Part shown: positions 21,322-32,054 of the stretch, one piece after another
Layout: each line of letters starts with the position of its first letter
Position numbering within the stretch: the stretch's first letter is position 1
Assembly: GCA_001972305.1 (NCBI GenBank)
Contig: BDDD01000320.1
Location: 682,001 to 746,000, forward strand
DNA length: 64,000 nt
Source of the DNA: Cephalotus follicularis
Taxonomy: Eukaryota > Streptophyta > Magnoliopsida > Oxalidales > Cephalotaceae
Direction: 5' to 3'
Notes under the pieces: model-generated
What the model was told of the DNA's origin: nothing
Databases searched by the model: none
What the model saw: the letters and a program-made list of their open reading frames with translations, nothing else
Program-made: the position numbers and the translations under genes

Positions 21322-21491
21322 TGTAATGACTGCAAATTCAATTAATGTATATTTATTTCCAATGTTATAATAAATATACATTTTAATTGAATTAATTGTC
21401 CAATTATTATATTCTTCTGTGTTTGATTTTGTTTGGAATGAATAGAGGTTCGTTTGGTGAAAATCGAACTTAAGAAACCCTAATTGACCCT

Positions 21492-21580
21492 TGACAGCCG
21501 ACTGACACAGGGGATCAGTCGACTGCCTAATGAGTATGGTGAACAGTCGACTGGCCCATGCATCCAATCGACTGGAAATT
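21492..21580. repeat. CAGTCGACTG cluster 1 in LTR A
   Basis: Four sites in 90 bp: CAGCCGACTGA, CAGTCGACTGCC, CAGTCGACTGGCC and CAATCGACTGG. The 3' LTR copy (27533-27620) has the same four, with the last restored to CAGTCGACTGG. Confidence 0.9.
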
Positions 21581-22597
21581 TGACAGAACATGTGTCTGTG
21601 CAGGTGTAAGACTGGGCTTGAGCGTGGCATGCTTAAGGACAGGTGTCGGGGGCATGTACAAACATCCATAACATGCAGAGATAACCCTTGCATGTGCTCT
21701 GCGATGACAGACCTGCACCCGCAACATTGAGAAGAGAAAAAGAGTAAGAAACATGTGCATGTGAGAGAGAAGGAAATGTGGGAAATGTTAGATCAAATGA
21801 TCTCTGACGAATTCATGGCTTATATCAACTGTTGAGTGGTGTGAAGGAGTGTTAGAAACACTGAACATTAAAGAGAATTGCTGGGAGTTTTGTTGGAGCT
21901 TGCATTCGAATGCATGTTGATGGTTTAAAGCTCAAAGAGGGAAAAGGAAGCTTTGAACATCTCCTGGTAAGTTCAATTCGAATTCTCTTTGTTGTTGTAA
22001 TCTGACAGTAAGGTTAGGAGAATGTGTAATCTTTTGTTAACATGATTGATTAACATTTCCAAGGAATTAAAGGAATGATATGGAATGTAACTTTCGGTTC
22101 AAGTAGATGGATATCAATCTCTAATTGGATAGTAAGTTGTTGATTGCTATAAGCTACTGATTTCCTTATGAATATACCTACACTTCTACTGTTCACTAAG
22201 AGAATATGAATTGAGATAGTTGGACATGCATAAGAAGTGGTAAATTGGGGAGTTGATATAAAGCTTAATGTACTAATAACTTAAGCTACTGATTGGAATG
22301 GCTATAAGTGTTACTGAATTAACTGAAAATGATGCATGTGTCTATAAACATGCATAGATTGAACTGCTGTGATTGAAAGAATTATTGGTGGAAAGCTTGG
22401 AAAAAAAAAAGGCTTTGGAACATTAAAGAGAAAGATCACTCAATTGATCTTGGGATAGCAAATTGATGTAGGGGTAGTGTTATGATTTGGAAGATATGTT
22501 CATGCATTTCATGTATGTTATTTTCTACTTGCATTGAATTGATTTGGCACTGAATTGCACTACATATACACTGTTCTGCATGCATTTATGGGCAAAA

Positions 22598-22730
22598 ACA
22601 GTCGACTGCCATTGAAAGCAGTCGACTACACAACGGATCCAGTCGACTGTCAAGACCCAACAGTCGACTACTCAACCCAACAGTCGACTGGTTCTTGAGG
22701 GAAGTAAACTGGTCTGGGCAGAAATTGCAT
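22598..22730. repeat. CAGTCGACTG cluster 2 in LTR A
   Basis: Five CAGTCGACTR sites are separated by short spacers and preceded by GCATTTATGGGCAAAAACAG. The equivalent region of the 3' LTR (28632-28775) lacks one spacer plus site and has gained a duplicated site with its CTGGGCAGAAATTG flank, so copy number changed after insertion. Confidence 0.9.
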
Positions 22731-24066
22731 ATCATCAATTGAATTGTTACTGTTTTGCATTGCTATTGAATTGTATATGATACCATCATTAAATAGATAC
22801 TGGATGATGTTATTTTAAAATCATTATTGCTGATATTTCAATGATCGAATGAGCTATGTACTTTATGCACCAATCATGGTTTTAAACCTTGCTTCTAAAT
22901 GAAAATTATGATTTACAAGAATTACTGTCACTGATTAATGTTACTGCATATATTACTATGTTAGTATATACTGTTTGGTGCTACTAACACCACTACTGAT
23001 AGTTTAAAGATTGAAAACCATTTATGGGCCTTGTACCCAAAATTATGATATTTATTATCATTTTCAAAAGAACATGTATTGTCAAAGGTAACTACTGATT
23101 TTTCTCCTACATGAGAGGCTACTGTTTTTTTTCCTCACTTGGAAACCACTACTGTACTGATATCGTTTCCCTCACAGAGATGTACGATTACTGAAATGTT
23201 TTATGTTTCTAAGGAAAACATTTTGATATTGCATATTATTTATATATGTAGTATTATTACTGAATTGCACTGATTGAATTGATTGTCTATGCTTACTGTC
23301 GTAGTCGAGTGATGGCAGAAGTCACTGACTACGGAGGTGATCTTGTGTGCCAGGAGTTGGCCAGGGCACCCACCTTACTGATCTGCATTGCAGACCATGT
23401 ACTGTTATCTGCCCGCTAAATGCCGGCAGCACTGTTGCCTTCTATCATCAGCGGAGTTGGGGTGATAGCTAGGTGGTTCGACGTAGGCTAGGGGTTAGCG
23501 ACGTCTTGAGCCCACTACTGGTCTTCGGACAAACCACTGAACTGAATTGATTGTACCCTTGTGCGGTATCTTTGCATATGTACTGTTTATGGCCACTTGG
23601 CATGATTGCTTATATATTGGCTCATTGAAATGATATTTTATATAAACTGTCATACATGCTGCATTCATATATTCCTTAGCATACATTATCTTCCTACTTA
23701 GCCAAGTGAGGACAACGGCTAACCCCCCATACAGTTTCAGATTAAGTGAAGACTTGGAGTTGCGGCTGAAGCTTGGAGAGCTTCTACTTTTGTCGCTTTA
23801 AGGTTGTTATTTTCTTTTGATGTAATGTAATGAACGAATCATACCTCGTTATGTTGTTTTCCTTATGTTAAGGATAATGTTGAATTATACCCGCACGTAG
23901 TATGGGATGCGTGCGGATGGCTTGAAATTTTTATATTCCGGCTTATTGACTGATTCCGCATATTGTTATATTCTTTTAAATGAAATGCTGGAATGTATGT
24001 TTAATACTGATATCACCATATATGTTGTCCTATGGTATGTGACCAAAAAAACGAGGTGTGACAACA

Positions 24067-24078
24067 TGGTATCAGAGC
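24067..24078 (+). promoter_or_regulatory. Primer-binding site, tRNA-iMet type (element 3)
   Basis: TGGTATCAGAGC is a full complement to the 3' end of initiator-Met tRNA, three bases after the LTR end at 24063. Confidence 0.95.
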
Positions 24079-24167
24079 ATATTCCATATATGCTAGCTTG
24101 GATAAGTTTCTCGAAAATTAAGTGACTTGTTTCCTGATGATCTTATCATCTCCTTATAGGAAACAGA

Positions 24168-24539
24168 ATGGAAAGGAGAGAAGGACGTACAAGGTCTCGA
24201 GCCATGGATGGAAATGATCCTAAGGAAGCTAATGCTGAGGATAACTCGATGGATCGTATAGCCGATTTTATCCAACAGCAGATGGCTACCAGTGCAGCTC
24301 AGATGGAGGAGATGCAACGATTGTACGCTCAAGTACAGCAGGCTAGACGACCTTCAAGACAGTCTCGACAGACTACTATTCAGGAGAATGATGCTCAACC
24401 AGAAGCTTGTTCACACCGTGGCCGTAAAAGTCATCGGCTGGAAGATTGTTGGTTGAAAACGGGGATGTGTATGAAGTGCGGAGCATCTGACCATCTCTTA
24501 ATGGCTAGTCCGAATAGGCGAAACCTTTCTCGTTCCTGA
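24168..24539 (+). pseudogene. Shortened gag with degenerate zinc knuckles (element 3)
   Basis: The start Met follows CTTATAGGAAACAGA, the same leader as element 2. The frame has the basic N-terminus MERREGRTRSRAMDG and the MDRIADFIQQQM segment, but then jumps at about residue 70 to zinc-knuckle sequence, so the whole gag core is deleted. Two knuckles are damaged: CSHRGRKSHRLEDC has Arg for the second Cys, and CMKCGASDHLLMAS lacks the final Cys. TGA at 24537-24539 ends it. A working gag is not possible. Confidence 0.85.
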
Positions 24540-24540
24540 A

Positions 24541-24780
24541 TTCCCAATCGAAGCAGCCAACAGAGTTCTGGGAAGTGTGGTTTCTGTGGACGTGCGAACC
24601 ATGACGAAAGTAAGTGTTGGAGGAAAACTGGGAAGCGCCTAAAGTGTGGGCCATCAGACCATAAACTGAGTGGCTGTCAGAAAGGTTGGAAGATCGTGGT
24701 TACTGGACCTACTGGTAGTAGCGGTACTACAACTGGATCTTCATGGCAGAAGGATACCGGAAAAAGAATCATGCAAGGTC
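24541..24780 (+). pseudogene. Second zinc-knuckle pair (element 3)
   Basis: In a different frame from the preceding gag, a second pair follows: CGFCGRANHDESKC (complete CCHC) and then LKCGPSDHKLSGC, whose first Cys position reads as Arg. A Gly/Thr/Ser-rich linker follows (VTGPTGSSGTTTGSS) and TGKRIMQGQV, as in other gypsy elements before the protease. Together with the upstream pair there are four knuckle units where related elements here have two, suggesting a local duplication. Confidence 0.75.
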
Positions 24781-25040
24781 AGGTTATACTTATCTATAAC
24801 TGATATTTAGCATATAATTGATCATGCATTGATTGACTCCATAACCACATACTCATTCATTGCATCATGATCTGTACAACTTGCATTACATCACTATGTG
24901 TGTACACATGTTTGGAGGCAAGTGATCCAACTAGTAATTGCTTGCTGACTGATGCGAGAATAGATGATAGTGCGATTCCCGTAGTGAGAGTTCCTTATCA
25001 AAATATGATCTGGGACTGCTCCTAGATGCAGAACACTGTA
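24781..25040 (+). other. Region where the protease should be; no protease found
   Basis: Between the zinc knuckles and RT there is only about 260 bp, AT-rich, with no D-S/T-G motif in any plus frame. Related element 2 uses roughly 800 bp for this. The protease and pre-RT connection have been lost or replaced. Confidence 0.6.
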
Positions 25041-25750
25041 CCGAATGGCTTCTGCTGAACAGGAAGAGTTGAAGGTGCAATTTCAAGACTTCCTTGATAA
25101 GGCTTTATCAGACCGAGTGTATCACTGTGGGGAGCACCGGTTCTGTTCGTGAAAAGGAATGATGGATCGATGCGGCTATGCGTTGATTACAGGCTGCTAA
25201 ACCAAGTGACTGGGAAGAACAAGTATCCTCTGCCACATATTGAGGAGTTGTTCGACCAATTGCAAGGCTCAACTGTATTCTCCAAACTTGACCCGAGGAC
25301 AGGTTACCATCAGTTGAGAATCCGAGAAGATGATGTGGAGAAAACCACATTCGAACCAGATATGGGCACTACGAGCTGATACTGTTATTGGTTGACTAAT
25401 GCACCTGCAGCCTATATGTCTGATGAGCAGAGTGTTCCAACGTTATCTTGATCAGTTCGTCGTGATATTTGAGATGACATTCTGGTCTACTTAGAGAGCG
25501 TTAAGGAACACATGCAGCACTTGCAGATTGTATTGCAGATACTACGGAAGGAACGACTGTACGCCAAATTCAGCAAGTACGAATTCTGGCTGGATCATAT
25601 GACTTTCTTAGGTCACATAGTGTCGTGTGAAGGATCGTCAGTGGATTCCTCGAGGATTGAAAGCATTGTTAATTGGCCCCAACCGAGAAACGTTACGGAG
25701 GTTCGTAGTTTCTTGGGATTGGCTGGCTATTATCGGAGATTCGTCTAGGA
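25041..25750 (+). pseudogene. Reverse transcriptase (element 3)
   Basis: RT starts in [19 protein letters not shown], changes frame to [18 protein letters not shown], then reads [35 protein letters not shown] and [12 protein letters not shown]. Near 25370 the frame is lost at YGHYE. The catalytic region around 25455-25490 is damaged ([11 protein letters not shown] in one frame), so a clean FIDD motif is not present. It resumes with [19 protein letters not shown] and ends in [15 protein letters not shown] with TAG at 25746-25748. Confidence 0.85.
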
Positions 25751-26244
25751 GTTTCGAAACTTGCTACACCACTGACACAGTTGACTCAGAAGAAGTCCAG
25801 CTTGTGTGGAAGGACTCTTGTGAGGCAAGTTTCCAGGAATTGAAGAGTCAGTTGATTTCGGCTTCAGTGACGATGTTACCTGAGGGTAATAAAGGATTTA
25901 CTGTCTATTCTGATGCTTCTGGGAAAGGATTGGAATGCGTTCTTATGCAACATGGTAGGGCGATTGGATACGCATCGAAGAAGTTAAGCCGTACGAGGAA
26001 AATTATTTCGTACATAATCTTGAATTGGCAGCCATAGCGTTTGCCTTCCAGAAATGGAGGCACTACACCTATGGGGCTCAGTTTGAGATCTTTGCTGACT
26101 AAGAGTTTAAGATATTTGTTTTTCCAGAAGAAGCTCAACAGGAGACATAGGCGATGGGTGTAGTTCTTCAATGACTACAACTGCCACATTCAATACCACC
26201 CGGAAAAGGCGGATGTAGTAACCGTTGCGTTATGTCACAAGGCA
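25751..26244 (+). pseudogene. RNase H remnant (element 3)
   Basis: Motifs visible across two frames are [35 protein letters not shown], then after a frameshift near 25985 [20 protein letters not shown] and [18 protein letters not shown]. The last block ends in a stop, where the family has H-K-S-L, and the domain end is scrambled by further shifts. Confidence 0.8.
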
Positions 26245-27015
26245 GTGACTGCTGAAGCAATGGTTTCACATTGGGAACTATTGAAGGAGTTTCAGAGATG
26301 GAATTCGTGCATGGTTTCCCGAGGAGTGATTGTGGCAAGTATGAGAGCACAACCGGAACTTCTCGAGCGTATTTTGATGACTCAGTATAGTGATACTGAT
26401 TTGTGTAGTATTTGTGAGAACCTTGACGATGATTCTGAGTTCTCCATACATACTGATGGTATACTGAGGTTCCGAGGGAGGATTTGTGTTCCGTGTGAGG
26501 AGAGCCTCAAGAGTGAGCTACTGCAACAAGCTCACAAATCGAGGTATAGTGTTCACCCAGGAAGTTCCAAGATGTGGCACGACCTGAAGAAGAATTACTG
26601 GTGGAGCGGCATGAAGAGGGAAATTGCCGAATATGTAGCCAGATGTTTGACCTGTCAGAGAGTGAAGGCTGAACATCAGAAACCTGCGGGACTGCTACAA
26701 TCTCTACCAGTGGTGGAATGGAAATGGGAACACGTGACCATGGACTTTGTGTCAGGATTGCCGAGGTCATGAAACCAGCATGAGGCAGTGTGGTTTGTTG
26801 TGGACAGACTTACTAAGTCCGCACACTTTCTTTCGATGAACATGACATATTCTATCGGGAAGCTTGGTCGATTGTATATTCGGGAGATAGTGAGATTGCA
26901 TGGGGTGCCGGTCAGTATTGTCTGCGACCGAGATGCTAGATTTACTTCAAGGTTCTGGAAGAAGTTCCAAGCAGCTATGGGAACAAACTTGAACTTCAGC
27001 ACTGCATTGAGGTAG
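26245..27015 (+). pseudogene. Integrase, zinc domain and part of core (element 3)
   Basis: The linker ends in RFRGRICVPCEESLKSELL, and the HHCC domain is complete (HKSRYSVHPGSSKM, CLTCQRVKAEH). The core has MDFVSGLP, a [11 protein letters not shown] block and VCDRDARFTSRFW. A TGA at 26770-26772 interrupts it. After LNFSTA the sequence jumps to the C-terminal region, deleting the block that holds the catalytic Glu ([10 protein letters not shown]), so the integrase is not functional. Confidence 0.85.
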
Positions 27016-27314
27016 CATACCAGATTGCACTACCTCCTAGCTTGTCGGATGTGCATAACGTATTTCATGTTTCCATGTTACGGGAATACGTACCCGACCC
27101 ATCTCACATTTTGAGCTACGACCCTGGATTCATCAGTCCGAGATTAACTTATGAAGAAAGGCCAATGAGGATTATGGATCGCACAAAAAAGGTTCTAAGG
27201 AACAAGACCATTCCTATGGTCAAGGTGCTGTGGCGTTTTCACGGTGCGGAGGAGGCTGCGTGGGAACGTGAGGAAGTGATGAGGGAGACATTTCCCCACA
27301 TTTTTGAAATGTAA
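27016..27314 (+). pseudogene. Integrase C-terminal tail (element 3)
   Basis: The frame reads LSDVHNVFHVSMLREYVPDP, ISPRLTYEERPMRIMD, KTIPMVKVLWRFHGAEEAAW and the end RETFPHIFEM. This is the same chromodomain-like tail as in gypsy C, intact from Met 27042 to the stop. Its beginning is joined directly to the truncated core by a deletion. Confidence 0.85.
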
Positions 27315-27347
27315 TGTAAGGGCTAAATTCGAGGATGAATTTTATTT

Positions 27348-27360
27348 AAGGAGGGAGGAA
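27348..27360 (+). promoter_or_regulatory. Polypurine tract (element 3)
   Basis: AAGGAGGGAGGAA ends at the base before TGTAATGAC of the 3' LTR. It is the primer site for plus-strand DNA synthesis. Confidence 0.9.
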
Positions 27361-28881
27361 TGTAATGACTGCAAATTCAATTAATGTATATTGATTTCCA
27401 ATGTTATAATAAATATACACTTTAATTGAATTAATTGTCCAATTATTATATTCTTCTGTGTTTGATTTTGTTTGGAATGAATAGAGGTTCGTTTGGTGAA
27501 AATCAAACTTAAGAAACCCTAATTGACCCTTGACAGCCGACTGACACAGGGGATCAGTCGACTGCCTAATGCGTGTGGTGGACAGTCGACTGGCCCATGC
27601 ATCCAGTCGACTGGAAATTCGACAGAACATGTGTCTGTGCAGGTGTAAGACTAGGCTTGAGCGTGGCATGCTTAAGGACAGGTGTCGGGGGCATGCACAA
27701 ACGTCCATAACATGCAGAGATAACCCTTGCATGTGCTCTGCCATGACAGACCTGCACCTGCAACATTGAGAAGAGAAAAAGAGTAAGAAACATGTGCATG
27801 TGAGAGAGAAGGAAATGTGGGAAATGTTAGATCAAATGATCTCTGACGAATTCATGGCTTATATCAACTGTTGAGTGGTGTGAAGGAGTGTTAGAAACAC
27901 TGAACATTAAAGAGAATTGCTGGGAGTTTTGTTGGAGCTTGCATTCGAATGCATGTTGATGGTTTAAAGCTCAAAGAGGGAAAAGGAAGCTTTGAACATC
28001 TCCTGGTAAGTTCAATCCGAATTCTCTTTGTTGTTGTAATCTGACAGTAAGGTTAGGAGAATGTGTAATATTTTGTTAACATGATTGATTAACATTTCCT
28101 AGGAATTAAAGGAATGATATGGAATGTAACTTTCGGTTCAAGTAGATGGATATCAATCTCTAATTGCATAGTAAGTTGTTGATTGCCATAAGCTACTGAT
28201 TTCCTTATGAATATACCTACACTTCTACTGTTCACTAAGAGAATATGAATTGAGATAGTTGGACATGCATAAGAAGTGGTAAAAAGGGGAGTTGATATAA
28301 AGCTTAATGTACTAATAACTTAAGCTACTGATTGGAATGGCTATAAGTGTTACTGAATTAACTGAAAATGATGCATGTGTCTATAAACATGCATAGATTG
28401 AACTGCTGTGATTGAAAGAATTATTGGTGGAAAGCTTGGAAAAAAAAGGCTTTGGAACGTTAAAGAGAAGGATCACTCAATTGATCTTGGGATAGCAAAT
28501 TGAGGTAGGGGTAGTGTTATGATTTGGAAGATATGTTCATGCATTTCATGTATGTTATTTTCTACTTGCATTGAATTGATTTGGCACTGAATTGCACTAC
28601 ATATACACTGTTCTGCCTGCATTTCTGGGCAAAAACAGTCAACTGCCATTGAAAGCAGTCGACTACACAATGGATCCAGTCGACTGTCAAGACCCAACAG
28701 TCGACTGGTTCTTGAGGGAAGTCGACTGGTCTGGGCAGAAATTGAGGGAAGTCGACTGGTCTGGGCAGAAATTGCATATCATCAATTGAATTGTTACTGT
28801 TTTGCATTGCTATTGAATTGTATATGATACCATCATATAATAGATACTGGATGATGTTATTTTAACATCATTATTACTGAT
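27361..28881 (+). repeat. 3' LTR A, first 1.5 kb only
   Basis: It matches 21322-22850 closely and then stops matching after GATGTTATTTTAACATCATT. The remaining 1.2 kb of LTR A is missing. Clusters of CAGTCGACTG lie at 27533-27620 and 28632-28775. Confidence 0.9.
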
Positions 28882-28931
28882 AGGGGAATAATATGATACC
28901 ATCAATTGAATTGCATATCATATAATGGATA
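28882..28931. other. Scrambled filler at the A/B LTR junction
   Basis: About 50 bp holds ATATGATACCATCAATTGAA, TTGCATATCAT and ATAATGGATAC. All of these are near-copies of words found 50-130 bp upstream in LTR A (ATTGCATATCATCAATTGAA, TATGATACCATCATATAATA, GATACTGG). After GATAC, family B begins. It looks like templated filler made during end joining. Confidence 0.7.
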
Positions 28932-30885
28932 CTAAAAGAGGTGGACTTTATGGTTCCTAACTTGGAACAACAAGGTAGGGGAAAGTGATGAATTTATATG
29001 TGCACTTTGAGTTTTAAGTTAATGTATAGCATGGTGAATTGCATGTTGATGATTGGATTGAGATTCTGGACTTGTTGAAGTGTTACTGTGATGCACTGAG
29101 ATTGTTATGCATGTATAGTTACATGAACACTAGTGTTGTTGGTGTTATGGAATGATTCAGGAATGGCTTGGTGTGTTGAAATTGTGTAAAACACGTTCTG
29201 GGTTGAAAAGGCATCGACGTCTTTCGTAAAGACATCGACTCCTTTTCTGGGAAATTGTATGAACTGTGATGTTCATTCAGATGGCCATTGTAGCCACCTG
29301 GGATCGCCTGTTTAGTTTAAATTTGATGTTCTGATTGTGTTCTTATTAACCAGTAGCATTCCTTACATGTTTACGGAGTGATATTCGTTTATATGAGAGA
29401 TTAAAGGTTGAGTTTTAACCCCTTGAATCAAGGCTGCGAACTGATGTTCTCTGGTATGAAAAAGACATCGACGTCTTTGTAAAAGACATCGACGTCTTTG
29501 GTTCGAATACGCCTGGGAACGTTTGTATATAGGTTTGGCGCTTTGGGCTAAAAGACATCGACGCCTTAAGGAATGACATCGACATCTTTCCTCCTGGACA
29601 GTAGTATTTCGCACGAATGAAAACCGTTAGACCCGAAACGACTCTAGAAATGAACCTACATGCATTCTGAGCATATGTATGCATTCTTACTGTGATTACA
29701 TTATGGTTGCATTCCTGAAAGTATTAAACCATTTTGAAAAGCTTGCATGATTATTATGATCATTTGGGTACGAAAATGTATAATTGTCAACATGTGAACT
29801 TATATATATTTTCAAAATGTTTGGGGAAGTATTTCCAACGACAGAGAACTGTTTTAAAGGTTTGATTATGAAACCAAATGAAATTTACGAAAATGTATAT
29901 TTGTCAAATTATGAATTTATATATTTTCGAAATGAATGGGGAAGTATTTCCAAAGATAGAGATATGTATTGTTTTAAGCTTATGACTTATTACAACTTGT
30001 AAACTGAAAAGTATATTTTGAACAAATATATTTGATCAAGTAATTATATGTAATTGCTTGACTTGTGAAATGCTTGTGCCTGTTGATTATTAGCCGCCGT
30101 GCTGATAACTTGTTGATTACTTAGCCGCTGCGCTAGTAACCTGTTGTTGGTTTAGTCGTCATGCTAAACAACTTACGGAGGACTTGCCCCAAAACCGTTC
30201 GCAAACGGGGATGGAGTAAGAGTGCATGACGTTGGGGCCAGGAGGTGGCGACGGTCATGATGACTGGACTATCTGGTTCCTTTTGGGAACATATTTACTG
30301 CTTGTGTTGATATAACTTATGAGTTATACCTATACTGTGAGCATGCATATATTTTCATATGTACATACTGGGATATTTTACTGAAAAAAATCACATGTCA
30401 TGACCCATCATTATGCATTCATTCATGATACTGCTTATCTTATGACTCGAACTGTATTTTATGGATTTATTCACTTAGCCGAGTGAGGACAAAGGCTAAC
30501 CCCTACTGTAACAGATTGATGGAGTGGTCTTGACATGGAGCATGCACGGAGATTTAAAGAGAAGACTTGTTATTTTCTCTTAATTTGGGTCGTTGAACAT
30601 TTATCATGTTATTTGGTTTTTGTAACATTGGATATTGTTATCTTGTATTGTATCTTTATCTCCCGCTCCGTTTTGGGCGATCAACAGTTATGCTGGGGAT
30701 ATTTATATTTGTGGTCATCACGGAGTATGGGATGCGTGATGTGTTTTAATTCGGCTTATATTCGTATGCTTCCGCAAGTGATTATTGGATACAGAAAGTT
30801 TTAAATTTATGGTAAAATTGCATAAGCCAGATTTATTTGTTGATTGCTTTACCACTTTTATGTTGTGGAAAGACGGGGTGTGACA
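28932..30885 (+). repeat. LTR B fragment (3' 1.95 kb), plus strand
   Basis: From TAAAAGAGGTGGACTTT to GGGGTGTGACA it matches the reverse complement of 8491-10375 in the LTR of element 2. It contains AAAGACATCGACGTCTTT-type sites at 29208-29245 and 29460-29590 and the conserved 30-base block at 30474-30503. The upstream part of LTR B is absent. Confidence 0.85.
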
Positions 30886-31142
30886 ATGAGCCACCACTAT
30901 GTATCTTGTGCATAAGATGTTATGTTTTGATAATGCTTAAATACATTTTCTAACCACGGGGGTGTATACAAGCATTGATTGGGTATGGTAGTCATATGCA
31001 TGAAGACAGGTGAGTGAGCAAGAAAGGATCCACTGCTCCCAGTAAAGGGATATTATGCTCAGAATGATTGTTGTTATTGGCAAAATTAGTCCTTGGCCAA
31101 GGCAGTAATGATATCGCTAAGAGTATCAGATATCACTGATAC
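30886..31142 (+). repeat. Copia-related spacer
   Basis: The first 125 bp resemble the reverse complement of 17913-18059. The rest (to GAGTATCAGATATCACTGAT) shows no frame or known motif. Confidence 0.4.
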
Positions 31143-32050
31143 ATATTAGAGGGGCACCTCTAATATGGTTTTAGCTAACAACAAAAAATCAAGTATTCTG
31201 AAAATTAAATTGTTGTGGTTTGACACTTTCCGTACCCTAGATTTAATTAGAGCATTGACGATGGAAGGATTGAACATACACGTGAATGCATTTCAAGGTT
31301 CGAGGCAAATTCATATTACCTGGGGTCAGTATGCATTGCTAGATGTTGATACTGATCAGTACAATGCCTGAGACAGTTTGATAACCGGTGTTTGAGGAAA
31401 AAGAATTAAAAGAGTTATTTAATTCAAAATTCCAATTAGAATAATTTTCATATGATGTAAAATACTTAATTAGATAATCGTAAGATTCGCGATTTAATTC
31501 TACAGTCAGCGTAATAGTGAACCGATAGGGTCACACACAATACAAGTGTCGATCTCCAATACTGCGTGTAAAAGAATAAATTAGTGTAATACATTAATTA
31601 ATTAAATCATAAGATGATTTAATTATTACTAGCTTTTATCAAATAATTGACTAAGTCAAAGAAAAATGCTAGATATTTTTTCAAGCTTATTTTTCCCATC
31701 ATTCCTTACTAGCATAATAGAGAGAAAGAAAACACATATCTACTCCTAGCTTTTGCCATATATACAAGGACAGAGAGAGAGAGTTTTTCTTGATCTTTTG
31801 GCTTGGATTTCTTAAGAAGAAAGGTGGAGAAAATCTTGGAGATCACTTGGTGTGGACATCCTTAGAGGCTTTTCTATTCTTGAAGGCTATCTTGAATCTT
31901 GTTATCAAGTGAAGGAGAGACTACCTTGAGTATGTTTCTTCAGATTTTCTTTAAGCTATTATGTTGATATAGTTTGCAAACAACTTAGAATGCACTAATA
32001 GATCCTTAGGAATGGAAATAATTTAAGATTGGTTGTTCTTCTTCAAAACC
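31143..32050. repeat. Probable copia LTR remnant
   Basis: The stretch begins with a near-palindrome ATATTAGAGG/CCTCTAATAT (31144-31167). It contains blocks typical of copia LTRs in plants: GATTCGCGATTTAATTCTAC, GAACCGATAGGGTCACACAC, TTAATTAATTAAATCATAAG, and a GAGAGAGAG leader-like region followed by CTTGGATTTCTTAAGAAGAA. The frame at 31165-31371 encodes nothing I recognise. Assignment is by general resemblance only. Confidence 0.35.
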
Positions 32051-32054
32051 GAAT

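Larger units (their letters stand above)
21322..24063 (+). repeat. 5' LTR A (2742 bp)
   Basis: It runs from TGTAATGACTGC to GAGGTGTGACA, and its first 1.5 kb matches 27361-28881 closely. The solo LTR at 52173-54900 is the same family in reverse. Palindrome clusters lie at 21492-21580 and 22598-22695. A 30-base block near 23697-23726 is shared with family B. It contains no gene. Confidence 0.95.
21322..30885 (+). mobile_element. Ty3/gypsy element 3 with chimeric 3' LTR
   Basis: A plus-strand element with a complete 5' LTR A, primer-binding site, shortened gag, duplicated zinc knuckles, RT, RNase H, integrase pieces, a polypurine tract and a 3' LTR that is family A to 28881 and family B from 28932. 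Its interior is riddled with stops, frameshifts and deletions. The two LTR A copies look only about 2-3% different in the first 300 bp compared by eye. Right of it lies unrelated sequence and no target duplication is convincing. Confidence 0.85.

Noticed and set aside
28600-28800. CRISPR-like arrangement of short palindromes and spacers
   Set aside because: The units are degenerate, spacing is irregular, the sequence is a plant LTR, and no cas-like gene exists.
21317-30890. Possible target duplication of element 3 (ATGAC left of 21322, ATGAG right of 30885)
   Set aside because: Four of five bases match, which is easy by chance, and the outer flanks are unrelated sequence types (LTR H versus copia spacer). 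The chimeric 3' LTR explains the lack of a true duplication better.
31165-31371. Small plus-strand frame of 68 codons
   Set aside because: It has no recognisable motif, lies in LTR-like sequence and has no start or neighbour supporting a gene.
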